The notes below the pieces were generated by a model. That model saw nothing but the letters and a program-made list of their open reading frames with translations, was not told the DNA's origin and ran no database searches. Below are positions 14,491 through 26,068 of a DNA stretch of 51,563 bases, piece by piece. Location of the stretch: NCBI GenBank assembly GCA_017554485.1, contig JAFZIG010000092.1:1-51563 (forward strand). Reading direction: 5' to 3'. The stretch is from Acidaminococcaceae bacterium (GTDB taxonomy: Bacteria > Bacillota > Negativicutes > Acidaminococcales > Acidaminococcaceae). How positions within the stretch are numbered: the first letter of the stretch is position 1; each line of letters starts with the position of its first letter. Made by a program: the position numbers and the translations under genes.

Positions 14491-15546
14491 TTACTTGAAG
14501 ATTGCAATGCCCAACAATATGAGCGCGATGATCGCCAGCAGCGAAATGTTGTACTTGCGCATCTGCTCCAGATGGTGCGTGGTCACCGTTTCGTTCAGCA
14601 TGTTGTAGCACCGCTGCAGTACCTGCATCTTCAGCTCGATGTTCTCCTGCCACACGGAAGCTTTCAGCAGCTTCATGTAACGGGCGTACACCTTGGCGTA
14701 GAAAATATCCTCCGTTACCAGCAGCGCGTTGGAGATGTTGCTGGTGAGACTGCTGACATCCGCCATGGTCTCCAGCAGTTCGTCACGGATGCTGCGAAGC
14801 ACATCAATATTTTTGAGATTGGCTTTATCGTCAATGATATTGTACGTCTTGTCAATGGCGTGGTTCAGGAAGTTGTCGTAATACCGCAGCTCCAGATACT
14901 GGGCGTTGGCGAACTCCAAGAGGTCGGGTATGTCCATGCTGCCGGAAGGGTCATAGACCACTGCGCTGTCCCATGCCAGCCAGGCCACATCGTCCGCGTA
15001 AGAGAAACGGTTGGCCAGCGCAGCTTCCCGGGTCTCTTCGTTTACCGGGGTGGGATCCTTCAGCAGGAAGGGTACGATGTCCCAGTCTTCCGGAATAGGA
15101 TCCTGGAAATAGTAGACCACGAAGTCTTCGTCGTAACCGGAAATGTTCTTGTTGGTGCAGGCGGGGGCGATGGTCTCCACCGTAGCATCCAGGAACTTGC
15201 GGAAGTCTTCATCCGGAAGCTCCTCTACTGCCAGTACCAGATTCAGATATTCTTTATAAGAAATGTCTTCCTCCGGCGGGATATTGAAGAGGATGCAGAT
15301 AACACCCAGGTCCTGGATGCGGGCCTTTACCTGTACCAGGTAATCGGTGCCGCCAATGTTCATTTCGTGATAACCTAACTCCACCAGCACAGGCGGGTCG
15401 TGGAAGGTGATGGACTTGGTGGAAATGCGGTCCAGGCGCAGGCGGTAGGAAATCTTGTTGCGGCTGTGCCACAGGGCCTGTACCTGGTCAAGGTTGATTT
15501 CGTCTGCCACGTCGAAGAGACGGTAGGCGATAATGTTGGTTCTCAT
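14491..15546 (-). CDS. RMD1/DUF155 (YagE-like) family protein with C-terminal membrane anchor
   Basis: A 351-residue protein. The acidic first half contains the family-like VAWLAWDSAVVYD and LEFANAQYLELRYYDNFL. A long helical region follows and a single C-terminal membrane segment (ISLLAIIALILLGIAIF) ends the protein. In yeast and human this family (Rmd1, RMND1) is anchored by the same tail; the bacterial role is unknown. The ATG at 15546 follows GAGGGAAC. It is divergent from clpB, with a 21-bp-arm hairpin between the two. The annotation rests on remembered family patterns, hence moderate confidence in the name but high in the gene. Confidence 0.75.
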   Translation of the reverse strand: MRTNIIAYRLFDVADEINLDQVQALWHSRNKISYRLRLDRISTKSITFHDPPVLVELGYHEMNIGGTDYLVQVKARIQDLGVICILFNIPPEEDISYKEYLNLVLAVEELPDEDFRKFLDATVETIAPACTNKNISGYDEDFVVYYFQDPIPEDWDIVPFLLKDPTPVNEETREAALANRFSYADDVAWLAWDSAVVYDPSGSMDIPDLLEFANAQYLELRYYDNFLNHAIDKTYNIIDDKANLKNIDVLRSIRDELLETMADVSSLTSNISNALLVTEDIFYAKVYARYMKLLKASVWQENIELKMQVLQRCYNMLNETVTTHHLEQMRKYNISLLAIIALILLGIAIFK

Positions 15547-15578
15547 GATGTTCCCTCACAAAAAAAGAAATTAAATGA

Positions 15579-15644
15579 TTATGTATGGTCGATGCCGCCT
15601 TTTCATTCGCGGCGCAGCCTGCAGGCAGTATCGACCGTACATAA
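15579..15644. repeat. Imperfect 21-bp inverted repeat between DUF155-like gene and clpB
   Basis: Arms 15579-15599 and 15624-15644 (core ATGGTCGAT / ATCGACCGT) pair with three mismatches, two of them compatible with G-U in RNA. The GC-rich loop differs from the AT-rich surroundings. It may be an operator, a 5' UTR structure or a small repeat element. No CIRCE or CtsR-type site is visible here. Confidence 0.6.
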
Positions 15645-15755
15645 AGCACCAACATAAACATATAGCTTTTTGGCGTTTTTGTAAAGCAAAAGTTTTTAAT
15701 AAATAAGGTTAGAAAAAATTCTTCATATATCTTTTGAAAGACGGGAGTGATTAGT

Positions 15756-18287
<2,532 letters not shown>

Positions 18288-18316
18288 GTTCAAAATTCGT
18301 AGAAGTTGTGCAAAAA

Positions 18317-18357
18317 AACCGGTATAGGACTTTTAAAATCCTACACCGGTTATTTTT
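18317..18357 (+). terminator. clpB terminator
   Basis: AACCGGTATAGGA / TCCTACACCGGTT with one mismatch, followed by TATTTTTA. It lies 30 bases after the clpB stop and can also serve the converging repressor remnant. Confidence 0.85.
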
Positions 18358-18364
18358 ATGCCTG

Positions 18365-18718
18365 TTATACTTCTGTCCTCACTTCCACTACGCGCCCGAT
18401 AACGCGCACCGGCAGCGCGGCTACTTCCTCTTCCTGTATGGCGTCGATGGGAATACCGGCGGCGACCCTGCCATGAATCGGGACAGCCACACCGTTTTTT
18501 GGTTCTGGTTTCATCTGACGCTCCATCAGTTCATCCATCGTAATATGAAACAAAACACATAATATCAGTTTAATTTCATCCGATGGCGTGCGATTACCTG
18601 ACTCGTACTACGACATAGTACTTTTAGCAATATGTAACTTATCGGCCAATTCTTTCTGGTTTAGCCCAATGCGTAGCCGGTGATACTCAATGCGTTGTCC
18701 CAATGTCCGCAAATACAT
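18365..18718 (-). pseudogene. Phage-type XRE/S24 repressor with in-frame amber codon
   Basis: From an ATG at 18718 the minus strand encodes MYLRTLGQRIEYHRL, then the HTH LNQKELADKLHIAKSTMS, then a TAG where homologues have Gln before YESG. The frame continues with NRTPSDEIKLIL, a linker, and the opening of an S24/LexA-like domain with the cleavage-site context GRVAAGIPID. It ends at 18365, short of the Ser/Lys dyad. A single CAG-to-TAG change plus loss of the C-terminal half makes a non-functional repressor. It sits opposite a Cro-like gene across an operator, so it is the CI-type half of a dead lysogeny switch. Confidence 0.8.
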
Positions 18719-18754
18719 GATAGTACTCCTGTCAGTTTTTTATGTAAAAACAAG

Positions 18755-18780
18755 ATTCGCTATTTGCGAATATCATTATA
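18755..18780 (-). promoter_or_regulatory. Operator and -10 of the dead phage repressor
   Basis: ATTCGC-tattt-GCGAAT (18755-18771) is a perfect inverted repeat. On the minus strand it directly follows TATAAT (18780-18775), as in repressor self-control. Confidence 0.6.
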
Positions 18781-18830
18781 ACGTGTAAAACAGCGCAAGA
18801 AAACATTGTTCACATAATGTAATTAATAGT

Positions 18831-18859
18831 TTGACGATTCACGTAAAGTAAACTATAAT
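18831..18859 (+). promoter_or_regulatory. Rightward promoter of the phage switch
   Basis: TTGACG (18831-18836), 17 bases, TATAAT (18854-18859), facing the Cro-like remnant. It is strong by consensus and, with the repressor dead, may be constitutively active into the island. Confidence 0.8.
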
Positions 18860-18948
18860 ATATAGTAAATCAAGTTAAGTTATACTTATTTTTTGTAATA
18901 TTACAAAACTTGCTCCTGCAAAACCAAATCTAAAGGGGAAAGTGGATC

Positions 18949-19187
18949 ATGGTTTTAGCCAATGAGCGAATGCATAAAGTCTTGACCCAGCGAAGAATGG
19001 CCGAGATGCTGAATCTGCCATACAGCACTTACTGTGAGAATAAAAATGGAAAAAATCTGTTCCGGCTGATATTGCGGAACAGATTGCTTCTATTTTGCAA
19101 AAACTGGTAAGCGCTATTTTTATGCCCATTAGGTTCGCTGTTTGTGAAATGAATGGTGGAGATAACAATAGGAAAGGGCGGGGATAA
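18949..19187 (+). pseudogene. Cro-like small HTH gene with frameshift
   Basis: The ATG at 18949 follows AAAGGGGAA. The first frame gives MVLANERMHKVLTQRRMAEM and an HTH (LNLPYSTYCE), then turns to nonsense after NGK and ends at 19110. The +1 frame carries on in family style with SVPADIAEQIASILQKL and the tail RFAVCEMN, ending at 19187. The shift lies in the run GGAAAAAAT, a typical slippage site. Programmed shifting is possible but there is no supporting signal. Together with the amber repressor it shows that both regulators of this prophage switch are broken. Confidence 0.7.
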
Positions 19188-19298
19188 ACAGCTATCGTTG
19201 ATTGTTTTGTTAATTTTGTAATGCTTTCCACTCGGTAGAAAAGTATTTGCATGTTTTAAAATTATGTAAGATTCAAAAAATGAAAGGGGAATACAATT

Positions 19299-20006
19299 AT
19301 GTACAAAAAATTATTAACAGGAATTTTAGCAATGTTGTTAATTATAGCTTGCGGAACTGCATTAGCAGCGGACGAAGCAAAGCAAACCTTTAAAGAGCGC
19401 ATTGCGCAGACTGATGCGGCTTATGCCAATCATGCGCCAATGAATTTTGTTTTTTATCTGGATTCTGAGACGCACGCAAATTATGAAGAGCGCGTTTTGG
19501 AAGAAATTATCAAAACAATACAGTCAAAGATGCCGTTATATGCCAAACTGCATGGTGATGGTCAGTTCCTGGCAGATTTTGATTTATTCCGTGAAGAAAA
19601 ATATGATGCGTTAGTAAAGCAGATGCAGCAGACCAATCCGCAATTTGCCGCACTGGGTAGCGCAGGCGATAACGCTACAAAGGTTAAACTATCCAGAGAC
19701 GTTATTGATGAATTCTTAAAAACTACTGACTATGATGGTATGGTTATCATGCGTATTGACAAAGTTCAGGAAAAAGCCGGCGTTAACTATACTAATGCAA
19801 TTCTTTTCGGTATCGGTGGCGTGAATACCAAAGTTGAAATGGATGTAACTACCCGCGTTTATAACAAAAAGAGCCCGAAGGGTTATACGTTTAATAATAA
19901 ACAGCGCGTAGTAGGCAAAGTATCCGGTTCCTGGGCGCCTGATACTGCAAGCCGTAAAGCAATTCCGTTAGTGGTAAAGAATATTAACGTGATTACTGTA
20001 GAATAA
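19299..20006 (+). CDS. Exported protein of unknown function (possible lipoprotein)
   Basis: A 235-residue protein with a clear signal peptide (MYKKLLTGILAMLLIIACGTALAA). IIAC fits a lipobox, so lipidation at Cys18 is possible; otherwise signal peptidase I would cut after ALA. The mature part is mixed alpha/beta. Its second half alternates strands (GMVIMRIDKVQEKAGVNYTN, TKVEMDVTTRVYNKKS). I know no named domain. AAAGGGGAA precedes the ATG. A bidirectional hairpin follows. It is the first intact gene of the AT-rich island and is probably transcribed from the phage-switch promoter or its own. Confidence 0.75.
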   Translation: MYKKLLTGILAMLLIIACGTALAADEAKQTFKERIAQTDAAYANHAPMNFVFYLDSETHANYEERVLEEIIKTIQSKMPLYAKLHGDGQFLADFDLFREEKYDALVKQMQQTNPQFAALGSAGDNATKVKLSRDVIDEFLKTTDYDGMVIMRIDKVQEKAGVNYTNAILFGIGGVNTKVEMDVTTRVYNKKSPKGYTFNNKQRVVGKVSGSWAPDTASRKAIPLVVKNINVITVE

Positions 20007-20594
20007 TTTGATAATACTTGTTTTTAAAATCAAAATATCATAACTAACCATAATAATTGTTTTTGCCAAACTTCCTATCATATAATTGCATAGGGAGTTT
20101 GGCATTAAACCGGTAAAAGGATATATGCACAATTAAACGCAAGCTACAAACTTGTAAAGGGCAGTTTAAAAGAAATCAGTGGTTGGTTACCATAATGCTT
20201 TGAATCTCAAATTTGTGACTGCAACTATTTTTAATTGTTTAATGCTAAATGATGGAAAATTGCAGTCAAAATCCTGCTTTTGTTATTAAGATAGTTGTCC
20301 GCACCTCCATTTAACCCATTTAAGCTTGCAAAAACAGATATGTATTTCTTTGAAGATTCCTTGTTCATATTTTAAATTCTGCCTACTTCAAACTGTTGAT
20401 ACAATAAAAACATATTTTTGTCAAAATATGGCCTTACCTGAATGGTAAACTTATAAGTAAGAAAGTTTTTATAATTTGAACAGAGGATTGATAGAACTTT
20501 TATTTCGGATAAAAGTTGCTTTTGGCATACCTTTTAGTTTGCATTAAGCAAACTCAAGGCAATTTGTTAATTTTGAAAATCGGGAGTAAAAGAG
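20007..20594. other. Gene-free AT-rich stretch with a terminator hairpin
   Basis: Holds the hairpin TGCCAAACTTCCTAT / ATAGGGAGTTTGGCA (20064-20104), which ends the gene before it, and a small stem AGTTTGC/GCAAACT at 20536-20554 about 40 bases before the next gene. I see no ORF, tRNA or riboswitch in the remaining 400 bases. Confidence 0.6.
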
Positions 20595-22607
20595 ATGGAA
20601 AATAATCATTCTGATAATGAGCAATATAATCAGTTTCCCTGTCCGTTTTGCGAGACATTGAATAATGCAAATGCAAAATTCTGCCGGAAATGCGGAAAAA
20701 ATATTTCTGCATTTAGCAATAAAGTTGAACAGGAACTAAATGGCGGGAATGCAAGGCAACAAATAATAAATAAATGTTCAAACTGTGGGGCAATCAACCG
20801 TCCGGAAGCCATGTTCTGTAAAGAATGCGGCAATAAACTGATTCCAGTTGTTATGCAGAAACAATCACAGCCAAGTACTGCACAATTAGAAAAACCGGTA
20901 CAGCAGACAACAGTTATGCCTGTTACGCCAGTGCAACCTGCGTCAATGCCTGTGGAAGAGGAACAAGAACCTGTAAAAGTAAACGACCAAGCTGTGCAGG
21001 AAACAGTTACACCTGTACAACCTGCACCGGTGCCTTCGGAAAAGGAGCAAGAGCCTGTAAAAGTAAACGAACAAACTGCGCAGGAATTTGTCAACAGGTG
21101 TCCGAGTTGCGGTGCAATCAATGACCAGGATGCAGCGTTTTGCAAGGGCTGCGGTCAAAAGCTTGAAAGGCTTGCGACTGAAATGCCCCAGCAGGCAAGC
21201 GCAACAATCGTGACGAAGCCTTTGCCGACACCAGCGCCTGTAACGCAAACTCCGCTGGAACCAGCACAAATGAAAGAACCAGAAATAATTAAAGAGCCGG
21301 AGAAAATAGAACCTGTTAAACCAGCACAGGAAACAATGACGCAGGCGGCTATTAAGTATTGTCCGTCATGTGGCGCAAGCAACAAATCTGATGCCGGATT
21401 CTGCAAAGAATGCGGGCAAAAATTAGCAATTAGCAACACAGAAGCGCCTGTACCTCAGATTCAAAGTGAACTGGCCCAGGTACAGCAACAAAACTATATT
21501 AACACAAATCCTTCTCCGGCAGTAAGCGAACCGGTTTTGCAGACAATTAAACAACAACCAGTAAATGAAGAAAAGAAAAAAAGTTTTTCATTGAAGAAAA
21601 TTTTGATTCCGTTGCTTTGTCTCATTTTGCTTTTGGCTGGAGCAGGCGGATTCTATCTGTATAAAAACGGAAAGTTCAACATGCCCGGAAAGGATAATCC
21701 CGTTAAAAATTATGTAGAGGCATTGAACAAAAATAATTATACTGCCGCATATCAAATGCTGAATGTTAAAGAGAGTGCTTTTGTTAACGCAGGGCAATTT
21801 GAAATATTTGTAAAAAGCCAGACGAGTAAAACCGAATCTGTTTATAGCAAGTTGCAGGGTAAGTTAGAAAAAATCAGTACAGAGAAAAAACGCGAAACAC
21901 AAAACAGCGATGTATATGAAGTGAAAGCTACCGCAGATGGACAGCCTTTCAGCTTCATGGTGGAAATGGATAAACAGACAAAGAAAATAAACTTGGCTGA
22001 AAATGAATTTGCGCCTGTTGAGTTAGAAGCCCCTCCGGGTACGGAATTAAAAATTGACGGCGTCAAAGTGGAAAACGGTTTTAAGCTGGACGGGCTGTTT
22101 GCCGGCAAACATTCTGTGGAAGCGCAAAACCCGTTTTTGGAATTAGGGTATTACAACAATTTTAACTTTGAACCGGAAAAGCAGACAAAAGTTAAGCTGG
22201 TGCATACCGCATGGCTGAAAGCGAATCAAATCGGCGCAGTGGACAATGCTTCTTTAAGTTTTATAAATGCTTTCCTGAAAGCGACAATTACCAACGAAAG
22301 CCTGAAGCATGAAACTTTAAAATACAAAGACGATGACAGCATTACCAATATGTACCAGAAAATTAACACATACATGCTGAAGAATGGCATCACGGAAATG
22401 GTGATGACGGAAGGCAAAACGACAAACCCGGTTTATGCGGCGGACGGAAAGATTCACAGCCAGTATGATTTTAGCGGTACTTACAAAAAAGGACAGGATG
22501 GAAGAACGATGAACGCAAACGGCTCCATCCAGTTACAGTTAGATATTGAAGGCAATGATTTGATTGTTTCCAAAGTGGATTCTTACAATCTGCATGTAAA
22601 GAAATAG
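20595..22607 (+). CDS. TcaA-like membrane protein with four N-terminal zinc ribbons
   Basis: A 670-residue protein. Four CxxC...CxxC zinc ribbons start near residues 16, 61, 169 and 256, separated by Pro/Glu/Gln-rich linkers; one linker is itself duplicated (EQEPVKVN with TVTPVQPAP). One membrane helix lies at about 337-358 (ILIPLLCLILLLAGAGGFYL), so the ribbons are cytoplasmic. The outer part opens with an NTF2-like fold (NPVKNYVEALNKNNYTAAYQML) and a PEGA-like domain (LEAPPGTELKIDG). The layout is that of TcaA/YvbJ, linked to wall stress and glycopeptide response in Gram-positives. The ribosome site is GGGAGT. It is probably co-transcribed with the lectin-like gene 30 bases downstream. Confidence 0.85.
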   Translation: MENNHSDNEQYNQFPCPFCETLNNANAKFCRKCGKNISAFSNKVEQELNGGNARQQIINKCSNCGAINRPEAMFCKECGNKLIPVVMQKQSQPSTAQLEKPVQQTTVMPVTPVQPASMPVEEEQEPVKVNDQAVQETVTPVQPAPVPSEKEQEPVKVNEQTAQEFVNRCPSCGAINDQDAAFCKGCGQKLERLATEMPQQASATIVTKPLPTPAPVTQTPLEPAQMKEPEIIKEPEKIEPVKPAQETMTQAAIKYCPSCGASNKSDAGFCKECGQKLAISNTEAPVPQIQSELAQVQQQNYINTNPSPAVSEPVLQTIKQQPVNEEKKKSFSLKKILIPLLCLILLLAGAGGFYLYKNGKFNMPGKDNPVKNYVEALNKNNYTAAYQMLNVKESAFVNAGQFEIFVKSQTSKTESVYSKLQGKLEKISTEKKRETQNSDVYEVKATADGQPFSFMVEMDKQTKKINLAENEFAPVELEAPPGTELKIDGVKVENGFKLDGLFAGKHSVEAQNPFLELGYYNNFNFEPEKQTKVKLVHTAWLKANQIGAVDNASLSFINAFLKATITNESLKHETLKYKDDDSITNMYQKINTYMLKNGITEMVMTEGKTTNPVYAADGKIHSQYDFSGTYKKGQDGRTMNANGSIQLQLDIEGNDLIVSKVDSYNLHVKK

Positions 22608-22637
22608 AGGCACGGAAAAACTACGGAGGTTGCTGAA

Positions 22638-23363
22638 ATGTATACGAAAAAGTTGGTCGTGTTCCTGGCGTTTTGTTTGGGCTTTTCTTGCAGCGTTAAT
22701 TTAATTACGCCAAATAATGTTGAAGCGGCATGGAAGAGCTCCGGTCTTTATGATCAGGGCGGTTTAAATCGCAAGCATAACGAATTGGGCAAGGCTGCAG
22801 TGTTGCGCGATCAGAAAATGTATCAGGTTATTAAATTGGACAGCGGTGGTTACAAAAGAGCAATGTTACACGCACGCCGGGTTGGCGCTCACCTTGCAAT
22901 TATTGACTCGTATCAGAAAAATATGATGCTGTTCGACTATCTGGTTTCACTTAAAGTGAAGAGCGCATATTTCGGTCTTGTCTATGATGATATGGAAAAA
23001 GGCTGGAGGGATGCAAATGGGTATGCACCAAGATATACACACTGGCATGGCGGCGAGCCAGACAGAAAAGATCCTTCGTACAGGTATGCTGTGCTGAATA
23101 CAAAATATAGAGACGGTTCCTGGACGACAGGCGCTTTTAATAAATTAGCAGATAAGAAAGATGAATGCTACTTTATTCTGGAATGGGATAAAGTGATGGA
23201 TAAAGAATATAAGGCTCCGCCGGCAGAAGAGAAACCATCAGGTAATTCCGGTGGCGGCTCATGGAGCGGCGGCGGTTCATCCAGTGGCGGCGGTTACTAT
23301 GACGGCGGTGATGATTACATCGGCAGCGGAGACAGTGGAGATGAAGACGTGATTTCGGGATAA
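22638..23363 (+). CDS. Secreted C-type-lectin-fold protein
   Basis: A 241-residue protein with a signal peptide (MYTKKLVVFLAFCLGFSCSV). Residues 55-190 follow the C-type lectin pattern: an opening strand, AMLHARRVGAHLAII, AYFGLVYDD, the loop YTHWHGGEPD, DGSWTTGAF and a closing CYFILEW strand. The EPD in the long loop matches the mannose-type (EPN/EPD) calcium-site position, but the usual WND is missing, so calcium or sugar binding is not certain. The tail (200-241) is Gly/Ser/Asp-rich and probably disordered. GGAGG precedes the ATG. Bacterial proteins with this fold are mostly adhesins or phage receptor-binding proteins. Confidence 0.75.
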   Translation: MYTKKLVVFLAFCLGFSCSVNLITPNNVEAAWKSSGLYDQGGLNRKHNELGKAAVLRDQKMYQVIKLDSGGYKRAMLHARRVGAHLAIIDSYQKNMMLFDYLVSLKVKSAYFGLVYDDMEKGWRDANGYAPRYTHWHGGEPDRKDPSYRYAVLNTKYRDGSWTTGAFNKLADKKDECYFILEWDKVMDKEYKAPPAEEKPSGNSGGGSWSGGGSSSGGGYYDGGDDYIGSGDSGDEDVISG

Positions 23364-23500
23364 AATATCAAACGAAATATGACTGATAATATAATAATTC
23401 GAATAAAGATTGTTTTTTGGCATGTAATAAAGAAGTGCCTTAATATAATAAATTAGTTTTGATAAGCTGTAAAAATTTTAAATAATAACGGAGAATAATC

Positions 23501-24562
23501 ATGGCTATTGTTGACAGAATTAAATATGACGGAAATGCTTCAACAGATTGGTTAATATACAAGTCTCCTATTGAAAATATTGCGCTTGGTTCACAACTTA
23601 TTGTTGGAATAGGGCAAGAGGCTGTATTTATAAAAGGTGGAAAAGCGCAAGATATCTTTATGCCTGGTACGTATACCCTTGAGTCAGGTAACCTTCCGCT
23701 TTTGCGTAAATTGATTAACTTTCCTTTTGGAGGGAGCACACCTTTTACTGCAGAGATCGTATATGTTAATATGACCAGTAATTTTGATTTGAAGTGGGGA
23801 ACTTCAAGTTCGATAAATGTGGAAGATCCGAAATATGGTATTTTATTGGGATTAAGATCGTTTGGTCGTTTTGGAATGAAGGTAAGGGATAGTCGGCTTC
23901 TTCTGAATCAATTGGTTGGTACGATGCAGCTTGATACAGGATATAACAACGAATTACTTATTGAACAGTTTTTATCTTTGATTAATACAAAAATTAAGAG
24001 TTTACTGATGGCATTTGTACGAGAAAAGAAAGTCTCTTTTTTGGAAATTGCTGAATATTACCAAATGCTGTCAAAAAAGGCGCTGATTGTTCTTCGTAAA
24101 GATTTCAGCGATTATGGAATAGAACTTGAAAATTTCTTTATTGAGTCTATTTCGCCTCCTCGGGAACAATTTGAAAAGTTAAGACAATATAAAGAAGAAC
24201 TTGCATTGGGAGACAACTTTTACAGTAAAAGAAGGTCGTTTGATGTACTGGAAGGATTAGCAAAGTCGCCGGTTGGAGGAATGGTAGGAGCGGGGATAGG
24301 ATTAGGGACTGGTTTTATGACAGCAAATTCTGCGAATGGCCCGTTTGAACAGATTTCCCGAAATATTCAGGCGGAAACAACGAGAACACCTGTTGCAGAC
24401 AAAGCACCTTGCCCCAGTTGTCAGAAACTCATACCACCTGACAGTAAATTCTGTTGTTATTGTGGTCAGGGAATTCCACAGTTTAAATTTTGCAGTTATT
24501 GTGGGCAAAAATTAGATAATGATGCTGTTTTCTGTAAATCCTGCGGAAAGAGGTGTGATTAA
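23501..24562 (+). CDS. SPFH-domain protein with two C-terminal zinc ribbons (YdjI-like)
   Basis: A 353-residue protein. Residues 1-230 form an SPFH-type domain of the YdjI class (DWLIYKSPIENIALGSQLIV, AVFIKGGKAQDIFMPGTYTL, NFDLKWGTSSSINVEDPKYG). A Gly-rich hydrophobic stretch at about 260-275 may touch the membrane. Two zinc ribbons end the protein (CPSCQKLIPPDSKFCCYCGQ, then a second CSYC...CKSC). In B. subtilis, YdjI works with the PspA-like YdjF in membrane stress; no PspA gene is seen here. The stop overlaps the next start (TAATG), so the two are translationally coupled. Confidence 0.85.
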   Translation: MAIVDRIKYDGNASTDWLIYKSPIENIALGSQLIVGIGQEAVFIKGGKAQDIFMPGTYTLESGNLPLLRKLINFPFGGSTPFTAEIVYVNMTSNFDLKWGTSSSINVEDPKYGILLGLRSFGRFGMKVRDSRLLLNQLVGTMQLDTGYNNELLIEQFLSLINTKIKSLLMAFVREKKVSFLEIAEYYQMLSKKALIVLRKDFSDYGIELENFFIESISPPREQFEKLRQYKEELALGDNFYSKRRSFDVLEGLAKSPVGGMVGAGIGLGTGFMTANSANGPFEQISRNIQAETTRTPVADKAPCPSCQKLIPPDSKFCCYCGQGIPQFKFCSYCGQKLDNDAVFCKSCGKRCD

Positions 24563-25137
24563 TGTTGCAAGCTGAAGTTTTAGAATGTCCGCAATGTGGT
24601 GCGCCGTTGAAATTAACAGATCAAAGTTGTGCATTTTGTCATTCACCGGTCATTTTAAAAAAAATGGAAGATATCTCACCAAAGAAAACGGAAGAAATAA
24701 ATAAATATATTCTGTGGTATAAGTCCTATTTACAAAATACAAAAGGAGAGAATGCTGAATTATTTCATGCTTTGGGCTTGTGTTATTTAAAGAAAGAGGC
24801 TTTTGGTGTTGCGGCAAGTTATTTTGAAAAGGCTATTGCTTCTGTTCCAGAAGATGGTGAAAGTTATTACTATCTTGCATTGGCAAAATTAAATAAGAAA
24901 AGGCCTTATAGACAAACACTAACTGTCATAAAAGAAATAGTGGAGTTGCTGAATTCAGCACTAACATATTATGAAGAAGGAAAGTATTATTATTTACTAT
25001 ATCTTGTTCAAATTGATTTTTTCGACAAAAAGCGTTTGCGTAATGGGAAATCTGCTGATGAATTATTGAAAATGGCAATTCATCATGAATTAGATAGTTT
25101 TGAAAAAATGGAATGTGAACGGTTTTGTGATTTGTGA
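24562..25137 (+). CDS. Zinc-ribbon and TPR-like protein
   Basis: A 191-residue protein coupled to the SPFH gene. The N-terminus has a short zinc ribbon (CPQCGAPLKL, CAFCHSP). From about residue 55 there are TPR-like helices (ELFHALGLCYLKKEAFGVAA, ESYYYLALAKLNK). No signal or membrane segment, so it is cytosolic. It probably serves as an adaptor for the SPFH protein. Genes with this layout lie near SPFH or toxic-anion-type genes in other genomes, by memory. Confidence 0.7.
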   Translation: MLQAEVLECPQCGAPLKLTDQSCAFCHSPVILKKMEDISPKKTEEINKYILWYKSYLQNTKGENAELFHALGLCYLKKEAFGVAASYFEKAIASVPEDGESYYYLALAKLNKKRPYRQTLTVIKEIVELLNSALTYYEEGKYYYLLYLVQIDFFDKKRLRNGKSADELLKMAIHHELDSFEKMECERFCDL

Positions 25138-25151
25138 AAGGGGTATAGAAA

Positions 25152-26012
25152 ATGTTAGAAATGCAAAATGGGCAGAATAGAAGAGAATTAGAGAAATATT
25201 TTTACGGCGCGAATAAAATTGGCGCAATTCTTAATTTAGGAATGATTCTTGGCCTTATAATAGCTGCTATAAGTGGTTACGATAAAACAACAGGCCTAAT
25301 GATCTTCGGCATTTGTTTAGTCATAAAAATTATTTTAATGATCAAGGGCATGACGGGTGCGGAAACGGTTTATGATAGAATTTTGCAAGAAGATATTCTG
25401 TATCTTAAAGAGCGGGCAGTTGGTGTTATGGGGCTGATTGAAGAGGAATATAGCCTGATTGATCCTATTGTAGCGAATGGATATGCTACTGATGATTCAG
25501 TTAAATTTGGTATTGAAATAGAAGGAGAGAAAGATAGACAAGGTTTATTTACACGTATTTTTAATGCGCTTAAATCTTTGTTAACGGCAATTTTTCGGTT
25601 TATTGCGAGTTTGTTTATCAGTGGTACTACAATTTCAAAATCAATTTTTGTGGAAGGAACCGATAAAAAAGTCAGAAGTTCATTGGTAAGTGTAGTACAA
25701 ATCTGCTTTACGGAACAACAGATAGTTTCGTATACATGTAATTATGACATTGCATTGGGTATTATTTTGGAAGAATATATAACAGAAGTGTTTTACCGGG
25801 ATGTAGATTCTGTTAATTACGGTGACGAAACACTGCATATTCTTGCGGATGAAGGGAAGAAGTTAATCAGGGCAACTGTTAGCAGGGTGCGCTTTGCTGT
25901 TCCTTCTGGAAAAGATATTGTTGCATCAGTTTTAGGTGAAACAGGTTTGCTTGAAAACCAGGTTACAGCAGCAAAGGCTCTTGTTCGTAGCAAAAAAGAA
26001 GAAATGAGTTGA
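25152..26012 (+). CDS. Membrane protein of unknown function
   Basis: A 286-residue protein. Two adjacent hydrophobic helices lie near residues 20-60 (GAILNLGMILGLIIAAISG, LMIFGICLVIKIILMIKG). A further amphipathic or hydrophobic patch is near 135-160 (ALKSLLTAIFRFIASLFISG). The remainder is soluble with strands (IFVEGTDKKVRSSLVSVVQI) reminiscent of membrane-stress neighbourhood proteins, but I cannot assign a family. Fourteen bases separate it from the gene before it, and AAAGGGG precedes the ATG. It belongs to the SPFH operon. Confidence 0.7.
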   Translation: MLEMQNGQNRRELEKYFYGANKIGAILNLGMILGLIIAAISGYDKTTGLMIFGICLVIKIILMIKGMTGAETVYDRILQEDILYLKERAVGVMGLIEEEYSLIDPIVANGYATDDSVKFGIEIEGEKDRQGLFTRIFNALKSLLTAIFRFIASLFISGTTISKSIFVEGTDKKVRSSLVSVVQICFTEQQIVSYTCNYDIALGIILEEYITEVFYRDVDSVNYGDETLHILADEGKKLIRATVSRVRFAVPSGKDIVASVLGETGLLENQVTAAKALVRSKKEEMS

Positions 26013-26068
26013 TTTTATTTTTTTAGCACATCTGTATATGAAATTAAGAAACAAGGGAGCGAAATATT

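Noticed and set aside
14572..15378. A 268-codon plus-strand frame inside the DUF155-like gene
   Set aside because: Val/Gln-rich product without motifs; the minus-strand protein has a proper ribosome site, family patterns and a membrane tail.
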